DNA from: Tamarix chinensis
Taxonomy: Eukaryota > Streptophyta > Magnoliopsida > Caryophyllales > Tamaricaceae
Length of the DNA stretch: 64,000 nucleotides
Reading direction: 5' to 3'
NCBI GenBank assembly: GCA_030549775.1
Contig: CM060177.1
Coordinates: forward strand, 66,827,638-66,891,637
Shown here: piece by piece, positions 48,607 through 60,170 of the stretch
Numbering within the stretch: position 1 is the stretch's first letter
How the letters are laid out: each line of letters starts with the position of its first letter
The notes under the pieces: generated by a model
The model's database searches: none
Told to the model about the DNA's origin: nothing
What the model saw: the letters and a program-made list of their open reading frames with translations, nothing else
Position numbers and translations under genes: made by a program

Positions 48607-50020
48607 TGTAGAGTATTATAAAAAATTTAGGAGATTTTCTTCCCATTCTAAACAACTATTTCCTTTCTTATTTTTGATGTTTTTGGATGAACTAAAATTG
48701 CATTCTTCATAAAATCAACATTTAAGCTCTAGAATGGAAATTCAACCAATTATTGATCAATTTGCCTATTTAGCCTAGATTCAAATGGTAAAATTAGGGT
48801 TTTTGATATATTTCATATCCTTAATCATTCCTAATTGATTAATTAGCTATATTAACCCCAATAATCTCTTTTTAGCCACCAAAATACCCTAAGCTTCTCA
48901 AAATTTGTGATAATTCTTTCCACTTTGAGTTTCAATTTAGCTTAGTTCACTAGTATGAACTTTTCTCTAGCTCCCACTTATTTTATTCTTCTATAACACA
49001 GTGTTAGATTTAGGAAAATGTTAAGTTTTACATTAACTGATTCTTTCTTTTATTTTCTCTTATAGGTGGTAATTTCATTTTCTTCCCTAATTTGAGTTTC
49101 TTGACCGTTTAACATTATTTGAATGTTTATGAGTTTTAAACTCTTGTATTTAAGGTTGTGCAAGTAGAAATATTTCAAATTAATGTTTTGCCTCTTTGAT
49201 AGAAAATTTTGATAATCTTTAACTAATTCATTCTTACATTTGAAGTATGTCATGAATAAGCATGTGAGTAAATATACTTTGTAAAATTTTAATCTTCATA
49301 TGAACTTATGAGATTTTTTATTTGAATTATGCATGTTGGAGTGCTTAAGATGTCTTGTAAAAATGCTTGCTTAATGAGAAATAGGGTTAATTTCTTACAA
49401 ATGAAGTATGATTCAATATATGAGCATGTTAAATCTTGGTCTCATGCTATGTCAATTTTATGGTTTGGATGTGGTAGGATTTTAGAGATTAATCATATTT
49501 AAAATGCTTTTTATGGACTTTTTGGGATCATACCAATCGACTAGTTAAGCCAGATTGAATATCTATTCCTTAGAACTATCGACTTGTTGGGCTAAACTGA
49601 TTAATTGGGTTATCTGTGGTGATCTTGGTTATTCCCTACTTAAACCCACTAATTGATTGTCATTCACTAGTATTAGAAAATTCAATTTGTCTAATCAAAG
49701 TGATTCATTGATTTGAGGGAACTACAGGGTCTAGTTGAGCCAAATCGATCGACCGGTTATCCCAAATCAATGGACAAGGGAGATCAGAGCATACAGTTTT
49801 TTATTCTTTTGAACTCAAAATGATTTAAGACTTTATATTATGATATAATATGATTCTTTAATCATGATAACACACATATTGGCATGAAACTAACCTATTG
49901 GGTGTATTAAATAGTTCATAATTCATGGTATTGTCAATAAGTGCCTTTGGAAGGTTTTAATAGAAAAAATAGAATGTGTATGCTTTGATGCTACAAAGGT
50001 ATGATGCAATCCAAATTCTT

Positions 50021-53000
50021 TATAAAAATCCCAAATTTAGGAAATAAAAAATTACATTTTAAGAGTTAATATTCGAAGCTAAAACATAAAATGTAAGGGT
50101 GTTATGTCATATCCAACATCAAAGAGGCACTCCATATGCCCTAGTTTATATTAGGTACAAGGAAAAAAATAACTTCATACCTAGGAATAAAGAGCAAATA
50201 ATTTGATTCCACCATTATATAGGATAAAAAATAGAGAAAAGGGAATAATAGTGAAAACAGAGGGCTACAAGTTAAGAGAGAAAGAGAGATATTCGAATAA
50301 CCATACCTTGTACCAATTAGATTGGCGGTCACCAAAGGTAATCACATGAAGCTAATAATCATTGCTAAATTTCAAAATAGGGTAGATCTACTCATAGGAA
50401 TGAGAAGCACTCACAAAAGGGATGACCAGTATGCTACATATTGAGTAAGATAATAATACTATCAAGTAAACACGTACATACACAATAGAATGTAAACATA
50501 TATGCGAGATACATAAATAATATAAGATAATTACCCATCCAAGACTCATTATTAGATATAACCAACTTCATTATTTTATTTATGTTATGGGAACCCATTA
50601 TTCTTAAATCAATGGAATGATCTGAAACACATCCCAGGGACAACACACCTGAGCCATTATTATCATCTCTTGGAACGGAACCAATACCTCTCTAAGAAAA
50701 GCACACCTAAGTTACTATTCTTAAACCAATAGAATAATCTAAAGCAACTATTAGAGATAAAAAACCTGAGCCACTATTATCGTCTAGTGAAATGGACCCA
50801 ACACTTCGGTCCTAACTCATGACTTTAAATCATTAATGTCTTATCCACTAGTTACTTATCTTAAATCATATTGTCACTCACATTGAATTTAGAGGAACAC
50901 TATTCTTAAACTAGTGGAACCTCATGAATCAACTCTTAAGAATCACGCATCCAAGCCAATATTATTATCCGGTGGAAAAGATACAACACCTCTTAGGAAA
51001 AACTGCTTTTAAGCCACTATTATGATCTAGTGAAACATACCTATAAACCACCGTGTCCTGACTTACGTGATCTTTCACTTTAAATGATTAATTTATTATC
51101 ATGATTGATTTTATAGGTACAAAACACAATTAAAGTAGGTAGAGTGTGATCATAAAATAACAAAGTCATTCTTAAGGGTTCAGATACTTATATTTCCTCC
51201 GAAAAATTCTATTTTCTAATTTGAGGAATAATTTCTTCTCTATTAACTTTTTTTCCACCAAATTTAGTGTCTCTTCATCAAATATTATTATTATTATTAA
51301 CATAACCAAAATTTAAGGCCGAACTCTAATGTCTTACCCAATTAATGATGACCTTATCTCAATAGTTACCATTCACAAGGCCTATAAGACCATAATTTCA
51401 CAAGTACATCATACATTTTTTCATAAACATAATATAATCACCAATTCAATTCACATTCTAAAAATTTCAATATCAACAACATATCCAAAAATGGTGTTCC
51501 AACTATGAAATTTCACACATATAGTGATAACATCTCTATTTTTTAGGGTTACTATTTCCAACTTAGTCCATTCTCTCATTTTATTGAACATAGGCCATTC
51601 ATGATTTCTCAAAATGTTTCACATGATCACCTTATCATATTTTAATCCAACTAACACATTAAAATACCATATTTTTTATGTTAAGCCCATATTAAACAAA
51701 ATGCCCTTTAAAGATTACTAAACGCCCTTACTTTATAGAAAACCTATATTTCTAACATTATTATTTTCAAATGCTCAAATTACACATCACCATACATATT
51801 AAATATACTCATTTCACACTTACCATACTTATTAAATCCCTCGTTACATTTATACATGTCATACTAATCCACAATATATGACTTAGCATAACATTATTGT
51901 AGTAACACATATTTTGTTATTCTTACTCTATTTCAATCATATAATTTACATTATCATATCATAGAATTAGAAACATGAATTATAAACATAATAATTTTAT
52001 GATAATATACATAATCATACTAGACTTTTAACACAAAGACCTTATACAATGACTAGCAGCCTTGTATAATAAGGCTTCAGTTTCTATGCATGCTCCCTAT
52101 CCCATCTCTTTTGAAACCACCTAAGAAAACATAATAAAAACATAATTAGGATAAAATTACATAATTTAATAAATTATAAGGTAACGGAAGAGTGAAATGG
52201 AATAAAAACCAAAACAAAGCCTAAAGGAGTCTCGACAAACTTTTGTGCAATAAGGAGGGGGCAAGTTGAAGTGGTGAAATAAAGGGGATGGAAGTGGAAA
52301 ATAATGTTATTTATGGGTTGTGGAATGAAAAAAAATGTTAAAGGAGCGGGGTTGTAATGGTGGAGTAGGCCAAATGGTGGGGGTGATTTTCAGTGTATGC
52401 GGTCGAAGGTAGTGAATGTGGTTCAATTGGTATGGTTTGGTTGAATAGGAGATGTGGGTTACGATGGTTTGTGCCAACTGGAGGGGGTTAGCTTTGGTGC
52501 TTTGGACAATTTTAGAGGGTATATAATGATAGGGTTTTTTTCGATGCAGATCATCGATTCCCAAAAGAATAGGAAAGATAGGGGATTTTGGTGGAGTTTA
52601 CTGAACGTTAGGGGGTATGAATGGTTGATTTGGTTGGTAATTAGGGTTAGATAATTCTTAAGGTTTCTAAATGTAGTGAGGGTGTCTCAGTGGAGCTTGT
52701 CACTGCTAATGGGGAGGAGGTGTTTGTGGCATGTTTTGGTTACGATAAGGAGGATAATTGGCTTGGTGGTGTTAGTTTTTGATATAAATTTTAGAGGGAG
52801 GAAGGAGGTTGTTTAGACATTTAATTTTTTAACCTGATGATGTGCAAATGGGGTAGGGAATAAATGAATTGGCAAATATCATGGTAGACAGTATGGCTAG
52901 GGAATATTTCATGTAGGAAGAAGGGAAAAAAAAGAAACGGAAATTGACCTAGTAAGGGAAAAGAAAGAAAAGAGAGGAGGGGGAAAATAAGTGTAGGTTT

Positions 53001-53235
53001 AGAACTAGATTTAGATTAAAATAATTTCAGCTAGTGTTTTAGGATAATCAGATCATCAACCACCAGGTTTAGGTTGAGGTTAAAATATTAATAAATTGAA
53101 ATAAATTTTTAGGTTAAGTTAAGAATTAAGATTAAGGAGTTAAGGAAAGGTAGAAATATTTGTTTTCTATGATTATATTTAAGTTACGATATTAATTACT
53201 AGGCATTAGGTTTAGCTAAAAGTTGGGGTATTACA
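50021..53235 (+). mobile_element. LTR-F: solo LTR inside G2 5' LTR
   Basis: Perfect duplications TTCTT at 50016-50020 and 53236-53240. It begins TATAAAAATCCCAAATTTAG, a mutated TGTAACACCCCAAATTTAG, and ends TTGGGGTATTACA. The length is 3215 bp. It contains the CAGTATGCTACATATTGAGTAAG core (50427-50449) and triplet modules (50650-51070). It has no internal region, so it is a solo LTR. The loss of the canonical TG suggests age. Confidence 0.87.
50650..51070 (+). repeat. Triplet modules in LTR-F
   Basis: Diverged modules built from CACTATTATCGTCTAGTGAAA and CTATTCTTAAACYAGTGGAA. The blocks end GACTTTAAATCATTAATGTC and CACTTTAAATGATTAATTT, as in the larger LTRs. Confidence 0.75.
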
Positions 53236-55079
53236 TTCTTGGTTTAAAAGGATGATCGTAATGGGTTGGTTTAAACTTAGATAACAATTAATAAAGATCC
53301 CACAAGATGGTTTGGAGGGTAAAAATGGTTAAGCTGAAATGATTAGGTGGATATATTGCTTGGTGTTATCTGGGCCTTATGTTATATCATAACCTTGGAT
53401 AATAACACACTAATAACTTACAATAAAAGATGATCTAGATATGCATGGATCTAAATTATTCGATCCTCAATTTGCTATCGGAGATTAGTCTGACTTTGGA
53501 TACTTATTGGTGCCTTTGTGCGGGATCCTAGTAGATCCTATTGCCTTACCTAGTCTAGACATTGATAATGTATTAGGGGGTATCCATATTAAAGGGTCTA
53601 GTCACCTTATTGGTTTATTAGCTACAATAAAATTTCATATTCATTGGTGGTTTCTTGCTTTTAGCTAGACTTTATGTCATATGGTTTGGATAGGCTTCCA
53701 TGATATCCAATACAATGCTATGGTAATCAGTCCATCACTCAAAAAAGAGAAATAAAAGGGAAGAGGAATAATGAATGGTAAATACCTAATTTAACAATTC
53801 ATGTAAACTTCTAAAATTGACTTAATGGAATACAACTGTAAGTGGATAGTAGAAATATTTAGAGATATGTGGAATAACTTGTTAATATTCATACACCACA
53901 ATCCATGAAATCTATGTTGTATTAGTAAGCATGATGAGTCATGAGTTATCTAATTCTTTGTATGAGATGAACTCCTAATGCATTATATGACTATAGTAGA
54001 GCACGTATATCTAATTGTATAGCATGAACATAATAGGTTTTTAGCATGATTTCCCTTTTATGTCTTATCCTTGCATGCTTTTGACTTCTATAGTGGGGGT
54101 AAATTAGCTTTCTCAATAAATAGCGTACCTATTTTCTCGTTTTTTTAGTCATATGCTCCATCCCACACATAAAAGACCATATGTAGGTTTTTGAGGGCGA
54201 ATGGCGGTTACCTACCTTGTGTTGAGCTTAGTGCTTGAGAGAGTAGATAGTTAGAGATCATATGTAGGTCCTTAATGGACCATGGTTTTAGGTCCTCACT
54301 TTTTTGCTGTTTTATTTTAAAGTATTTTTTTTCTATTTACCCTAATATATGCATTCAGATATTTGGGTGACCTATTGAGGTCTCATTTTGTAATCATTTC
54401 ATCATAGTATCTATATATCTTACGTTTGCACACTCTATTATTGTATTTGGGATTGATTGGTTTTCTTAGCCATGCATCTCCTCGAGAAGGTACCCTCAAG
54501 CATAACAGAATGAAGTATTCTACTCAAATACAATCTAACAATAAAGGTTATGTCATCATTTACAACAATATTTGATGTAGCTATTTGATAGAGAAATATG
54601 TAACTAACACACCAATAGAAACATATTGAAATGCTAGTAAGTGCTCGTACCCGAGTGAGTACGAGTGCTTACGGAGATATTGAATAGGCTATAGGAGGCT
54701 TGTGCTCGGGTGAGCACAAGACTTCGGTTTAACAGTAGGAGTGAGTGAATGACTCCTGCCAGCACCACCGTGAGCCTAAAAAATCGTGAGGTGGTGCTGA
54801 ACATGAGGAAGTGAGGGAACGACTCAATATGTAGCTATTGGAGCCCACATTCCTTGCATCAAGGAATGGAGTACAGGCTCACCTTACCTAAATCTTGTAT
54901 TATGGAGTTATGAGTTATGATTTATGAGTTAATCGGCCCCGCATTCCCTCCTACAAGGAGGAGAATGAAGTAAGGGGTTGACCTTACTAACATGGGATCG
55001 GGGACAAACGTTTATCTTATGTTAGGTGTAGCAGTAATGCCTTATTTTTTCTTAGGTTTTTTGCATTATTTTTTTTATA

Positions 55080-55432
55080 GGTTGGTATCAAAGCTTGGTT
55101 TTAAAATTTTCTTCATTTTAAAGACTTTTAGTTGATACCATACATTGGTATCAAAGCTTTTGATTTTTACACAACATCATTTTAAATACTTTTAGGTGAT
55201 ACCATAGGTTGGTATTAGAACATTGTTTGAAATTCTTAACCTTTAAAAACTATTTAAGGCGACACCACCAATTGTTTTAATGATTTTACAAATACCTAAG
55301 TATTTGGTTCAAGGCTTAAGTGTTTTCAAACATGAAAGTGTCCAATAGTGAGAGTGGGTTAGGAATATCTCATAAATATTTGTGCCGATTTCGGCTATGT
55401 ATGCCTTGCAGCTTGAAAATTGGTTGTTTAAG
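55080..55432 (+). other. G2 primer binding site and leader
   Basis: TTGGTATCAAAGC at about 55082-55095 is a Met-tRNA-type PBS one or two bases from canonical. Related TTGGTATCAAAGC and TTGGTATTAGAAC copies follow at about 55145 and 55210, so the leader itself is a short tandem repeat. AGTGAGAGTGGGTTAGGAATAT near 55345 matches the G1 leader. The element is cut at 55432 by LTR-J, and its gag-pol is not in the window. Confidence 0.7.
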
Positions 55433-57350
55433 TGTAACACCCCCAATTTATGAACAATAAAATTTCATTTTGAACACAATGTGGAAGTGTTTAAAAATTA
55501 AAATTGGGGAATGATACCGGCACATGAACCATGAGAGATGTTTGATCATCACCTAACCCATGCCTTATGTAATGTGAAATGGAGCAATAAACAAAAAGGT
55601 GCATGCATGCATAATAATATTACAATAGTACTAATGATAACTAAGACGAGAACAATAATATAGATAGGAAAGAGTATGAGAGTTTACAAAATTCAAATAT
55701 AGGAAATCAAAACTATGGGTTTAAATAACTAGAACAACAAAAACTTCCTAAGGCAAGTGGCAAAACATCTCTAGCCGGTTAGCCTAACTCTTAAGTATAA
55801 ATATAAATCTCTAAACCCAAGAAGTAGTCAAATACTAGCCCACGTCATCACCCTCAACATACTCTAATTGAGAATCATATCCCTAAAAAATTTTATTAAT
55901 CCATGAACATAAACTGGATCATCACAATAACCACACGAGTGTAATATCAGTACGGTGAAGTACTAGTAAAATAGGCTACCTAAAATATGGAAAGACTCAT
56001 GCAGCACATTGAAGTCACATAGTAGTATGGTGATATGCATACCGATATAAATTATCACTAAGGCTATTGGTAGTAATACAATGAGGTATTCTTGCACGAA
56101 AATAATGGAAGAATAGTAATATGAAAAAGGCATCACAATCTACATCATGTAAACTATATTAAAAATATTCCTTTTATGATCACATAATTTGAAGTTATTA
56201 AGATAATTCATTTGACCATGAATAAAATTTATGGCAGGAATTAATCACAATGTGATACCACACCCATCACATAGAGTCAAGATACATAAAAGGGGCTTTT
56301 CTCCAAGGATATCATATCCACCACACATCAAGTGTACCTACCAAGAGGGCTTCGCAAATTGGGATACCACACCTACAAGACGTGGTTGAAGTACATCAAA
56401 GGGGATTGTAGTGAGAGACCTCATCCACCTTAGTTGAACATCAATACCATGCTGCCTTACTAAAGTATTATCCTACCCTCAAAGATATGTGCACCACAAC
56501 CCTATAGAGAAAGAAATAGATATTGAGTGAAAAATTTAAACCACATGGCAACCAACTAACTCCCAGTCTACTAGCCTGAGAGTTAGAGAAAAAGGCTCAA
56601 ATAAAATCTTATTCCACATTTATTAATTACCAAGGGATGTTACTAATCACAGATTAATTTCATTAAAAAAACCAATTTAATGTTTCCAAGTGATAACACC
56701 AAACATAAATTAATTCTATCATTATCCAAATTGGGTGTTTCCAAGTGATAACACAAAAAACATCAAAAGGCATAAAAGCCAACAATTGGTTGTTTAGATT
56801 TGAGAACAAGCTTAACCAATCTAAATCCCAAATATCATCATTATGATTATTATTAATTCTAGGGTAAACATGGTTGAAATCATAATTTAAATATTGTAAT
56901 TTCATGGAGGAACTGTAATAAAAGGGCCCAAAGAAGAACAATATTTAATAACAATCATGATAGAAAATGTTCAAACTAGTCAATTAGTCCCTTAGACCAG
57001 TAGACTGGTCGGGTCATACCCAACCTAAACTAAAACTAACACTAGTGGACTAGTTAACCTTTTCATCTCACCAACCAACTATAACAAATATAGAAAGTTG
57101 GGTCAAGATATGCCAATCATTTCCATAAAATATGCACCTACAAAATACCCCCATGCTTGAAATATTTCTTTCCCTCAATAAAAAACAACCATAAAAAGTA
57201 TGAGAAGTACCAAATATCAAATAACATATGATTCCCCCTAATAGTAAGTAAGTGATATCAATAAGTGACATAAAAAATGCATAAGTTTCATCAGGGCTCA
57301 AAAAAATGAAATACAAACAAGCAAAAAATCATTTTCAAACTCATTTGATG
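55433..57350 (+). mobile_element. LTR-J: partial LTR, 3' end not seen
   Basis: It starts TGTAACACCCCCAATT at 55433. It holds a CAGTAC...AGTACT hairpin near 55946-55961 followed by AGTAA, a pair of GTTTCCAAGTGATAACAC direct repeats (56682 and 56735), and AGTAGACTGGTCGG / AGTGGACTAGTTAACC boxes (56985-57060). No GGGGTATTACA end occurs before Athila-type LTR sequence begins, so it is probably truncated by, or continues beyond, the Athila-like insertion. The right limit is approximate. Confidence 0.6.
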
Positions 57351-57377
57351 TTACATAAATCACAATCAAGTCACCAT

Positions 57378-58840
57378 TGATGAAGGAGCATCCCATTCAT
57401 TTAATCCCACATTAACCACCTCATAAGCATGAATTATGTCAATAATATGAACTTTAAAATGAAGATTTAATGTGATTATATGATAATAAAAAATTCCATA
57501 ATTTAGTCCACTTGTTCTTCTTCACTACTCTTAATCATATTTTGTAGGTATTTAAAGCATATGGGATAAAAAGGAGCTAAAACACAATAGCTGGAACAAA
57601 ATAGAAGCAAACACGAGTGATCAAAGTATGAAAAGGAATGAGACTTGAAAATCCAAACATGATTCGATCTGAATTTGGAAAAGTGTTTAGCATGAAAGTT
57701 GTATATATTTTTGATGTATTTACAACGCATCAAAAATAAGCTCAATCTAAAGATAAAAGACGAAGTTATGGCTGAAATACAAAACATGCACAAAGTTGAA
57801 GCATCGATACAATACTGCTACGTTGATTTACACAGCCATGTTTATGGGCGGTTACTTCTACATAAACTTATTTTTTATTCAGCTTGGGAGAGAAGAGAAA
57901 GGGATAAAAAGATGGCAACTTTGAGAACACTAAAGAGAGATCTAAGGCTACTTGTTTGGCATCACCCAATCCAATCCCACCTCCAATTCATCCACAATCT
58001 TCCATCTCTTGATCTCAATTTATTATTCCCATTCGGATGGATAGAACAGTGAATCTCATCTTGAATAAAGAGGTTATTGCATTTTTCCTTTGAATTTTAT
58101 TTATTGCTTTTAATTGATACAATTATCTATGTTTAAGATGTTGAGCTTAATGAAAGGCATGATCGACTAATTGATTTATACCGAGGTGAAGGGAAATCCC
58201 CTAATCCAAATGTGTTGAGAATCTAAACCTTGTCCATTTTAATTCCTTATCATATGCGTTGTGCTAATGATTTAATTGGAATAATAGAAAAAATTGATCA
58301 CTTTTCTATTATTATTTAGAGAAACCCGATGAGATTCAAGAGATGAGTTGGAGTGGGCTATAGTAGCACGACTAGAAATCAAACCACAAAGTTGAGAGAT
58401 GTTGGTTGGATTTTATAACTAAAAAAAGGGATATGATGCATAATAATGCATTACCTATTTTTTCATTCATACTAAAGATAGATAAGTCTTAATTAACAAT
58501 AGCTTGTAGTGCCTTAAAATAGCATTACGCTACAGACTTTGATTGGTATTCATGAAAAAGTGTTTTGATTCGAGATTTGGGGTTAATATTCAATCACATT
58601 AGAGTTAAGGGGATTGATCAGAACCTTAGCATTTTTTCTAATTGAATTTCACTTGTTCTTATATTATAGTTGGATTGAGTTTGCACATTTTCTTTTCATT
58701 TATAGTTAGACACCATCTATCCCTATCATTAATTTAGATATAGGAGATCTTTTCATTATCACATTGCTCACTTCCTAGTCCCTGTGGGATCAACCTTTCA
58801 TGCTACTTCAACACCGTGCACTTGTGGTTAGAAGTTAGCA
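57378..58840 (+). mobile_element. Athila-like 5' LTR (start uncertain)
   Basis: The right end is clear: TTAGCA at 58835-58840, followed by the PBS. The left end is not; TGATGAAGGAGC at about 57378 is a candidate. An ATTTTGTAGGTATTTAAAGC segment near 57540 and the downstream TTCGATCTGAATTTGGAAAA stretch near 57662 fit Athila-type LTRs. The 117-codon frame at 57699-58052 has no recognised domain and is LTR sequence. The 3' LTR is outside the window. Confidence 0.6.
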
Positions 58841-58846
58841 AGTTTT

Positions 58847-58864
58847 TGGTGCCATTATTGGGGA
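58847..58864 (+). other. Athila-type primer binding site
   Basis: TGGTGCCATTATTGGGGA, a transition-decayed version of the TGGCGCCGTTGCCGGGGA site used by Athila-type elements. The differences are C-to-T and G-to-A, as expected from deamination of methylated cytosines. Confidence 0.85.
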
Positions 58865-58997
58865 CTAGGAAACAAGTAACCTCGAGATCCGAGAGATTTT
58901 CTTTTCTTTAAACATTTGTGTTTCTATTTATTTTATTTTATTTCTAATCCTTCTAAATTTTGTTCTAGTGGTTTTCTAACTTTGTGCAGGATCTATA

Positions 58998-60170
58998 ATG
59001 CATGACCCACTCTTGTGGGGGTGAGCTAGAGTCATTTGATCTAGGGATTGAGAGGACTTTCCATAGGTTGCACAGATTGGATAGACGTGATAAAGGCATG
59101 GAAAACACCTGGAACCAACAAGCTCTTAATCCACAAGACCTGCATCCTCCAAAAGTGTTCAATCCAAATTTACAACATTATCCAACTCTTCTACAGGCAC
59201 CACTTCATGTGCAAGTACAAGCTCTAGTGGGTAGATCTCTTAGAGCCTATATCACACCTAATCTCATTGGTATAGGTTACAACATCAGATGGCCAATCGT
59301 GGAAGCACAAAACTTTAAAATTAAACCAACCATTATTCAGATGATTCAAATAGCAGTTCAATTTGGAGAATTGTCAAACGATGACTTGAATGCTTATATT
59401 TCTAATTTCCTTTGGATTTGCGATAATTTTAGGCAGAATGGGGTTACTGATGATTCCATAAGGCTTAATCTTTTCCCTTTCTCTCTTAGGGATAAAGCTA
59501 AGAGTTAGATACATTCTTTGCTGATAGGATCAATTACTACATGGGATGATATGGCTTGACAATTTCTTGCTAAATTTTTTTCACCATCAAAAACTACTAA
59601 GATGAGAAATGATATTACTACTTTTGTGCAGCATGCTCATGACTCATTATATGAAGTGTGGGAACGATTCTAAGAATTGTTGAGAAAATGTCCTCACCAT
59701 GGTCTACCTATTTGGTTTCAAGTTTAGACTTTTTATAATGGTTTATAGTCTACTAATTAACTTATCCATGCTTGATGCAGCTGTAGGTGGGACAATCATG
59801 AACAAGACCCGAAAAGATTCCTATGATTTTATTGAGTAGTTAGTACCTAATAGTCATCAGTGGCATGTTGAGAGATTACCTAGTAGGAGTGTGGGCATCC
59901 ATTCTATCAATGTTGTCACTACTCTTTTGGCTCAATTAGATTCTTTGACTAAACAAGTGGCTAACTTGAGTGCTTCTATGGTGCAGGTCCCAATTATGAG
60001 ATGTAAATTATGTGGTGGACCTCACACAAGTACTGAGTGCCAGGTGGGTAAACCTTTTATACAATCATCTAAGTATGCTAATTTTGTTTCAAATTATGGC
60101 AGGTCTAATACTTACTCAAACACCTGCAATCTTGGTTGGAGGAAACACCTAAATTTTTCTTGAAGAAATC
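58998..60170 (+). pseudogene. Athila-like gag remnant
   Basis: A 168-codon open frame (59002-59508) ends at a TAG that replaces a Trp codon after FPFSLRDKAKS. Within it, KPTIIQMIQIAVQFGELS, then NFLWICDNFRQNGVTDDSI and LNLFPFSL are typical Athila-type gag sequence. The frame continues past stops with TTWDDMA, FLAKFFSP, LYEVWERF and LLRKCPHHGLP to about 59720. The C-terminal part (59891-60163) holds LDSLTKQVANLSASM and a CCHC knuckle CKLCGGPHTSTEC (about 60003-60041), then a NTYSNTCNLGWRKHLNFS tail. Roughly ten stops or frameshifts are present. It is non-functional. Confidence 0.92.

Larger units (their letters stand above)
48607..55079 (+). mobile_element. G2 5' LTR, split by LTR-F
   Basis: An inverted, diverged relative of the G1 LTR. 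Read on the minus strand from 55079 down, it follows the same order: GCATTACTGCTACACCTAAC near 55040 (compare GTTAATGTCGTACCTGAC in G1), CATGGAAGCCTATCC near 53690, GTGGGTTTAAGTAGGGA near 49650, and CAAAAACCCTAATTTTACC near 48790. The start near 48607 (TGTAGAGTATTATAAAA) is a decayed LTR terminus. Net length is about 3.25 kb, like G1. A PBS follows at 55082, so G2 is plus-oriented, back-to-back with G1. Confidence 0.72.

Noticed and set aside
57699..58052. 117-codon plus-strand frame as a candidate gene
   Set aside because: It lies within the Athila-like LTR, has no recognisable domain, and ends next to LTR sequence.
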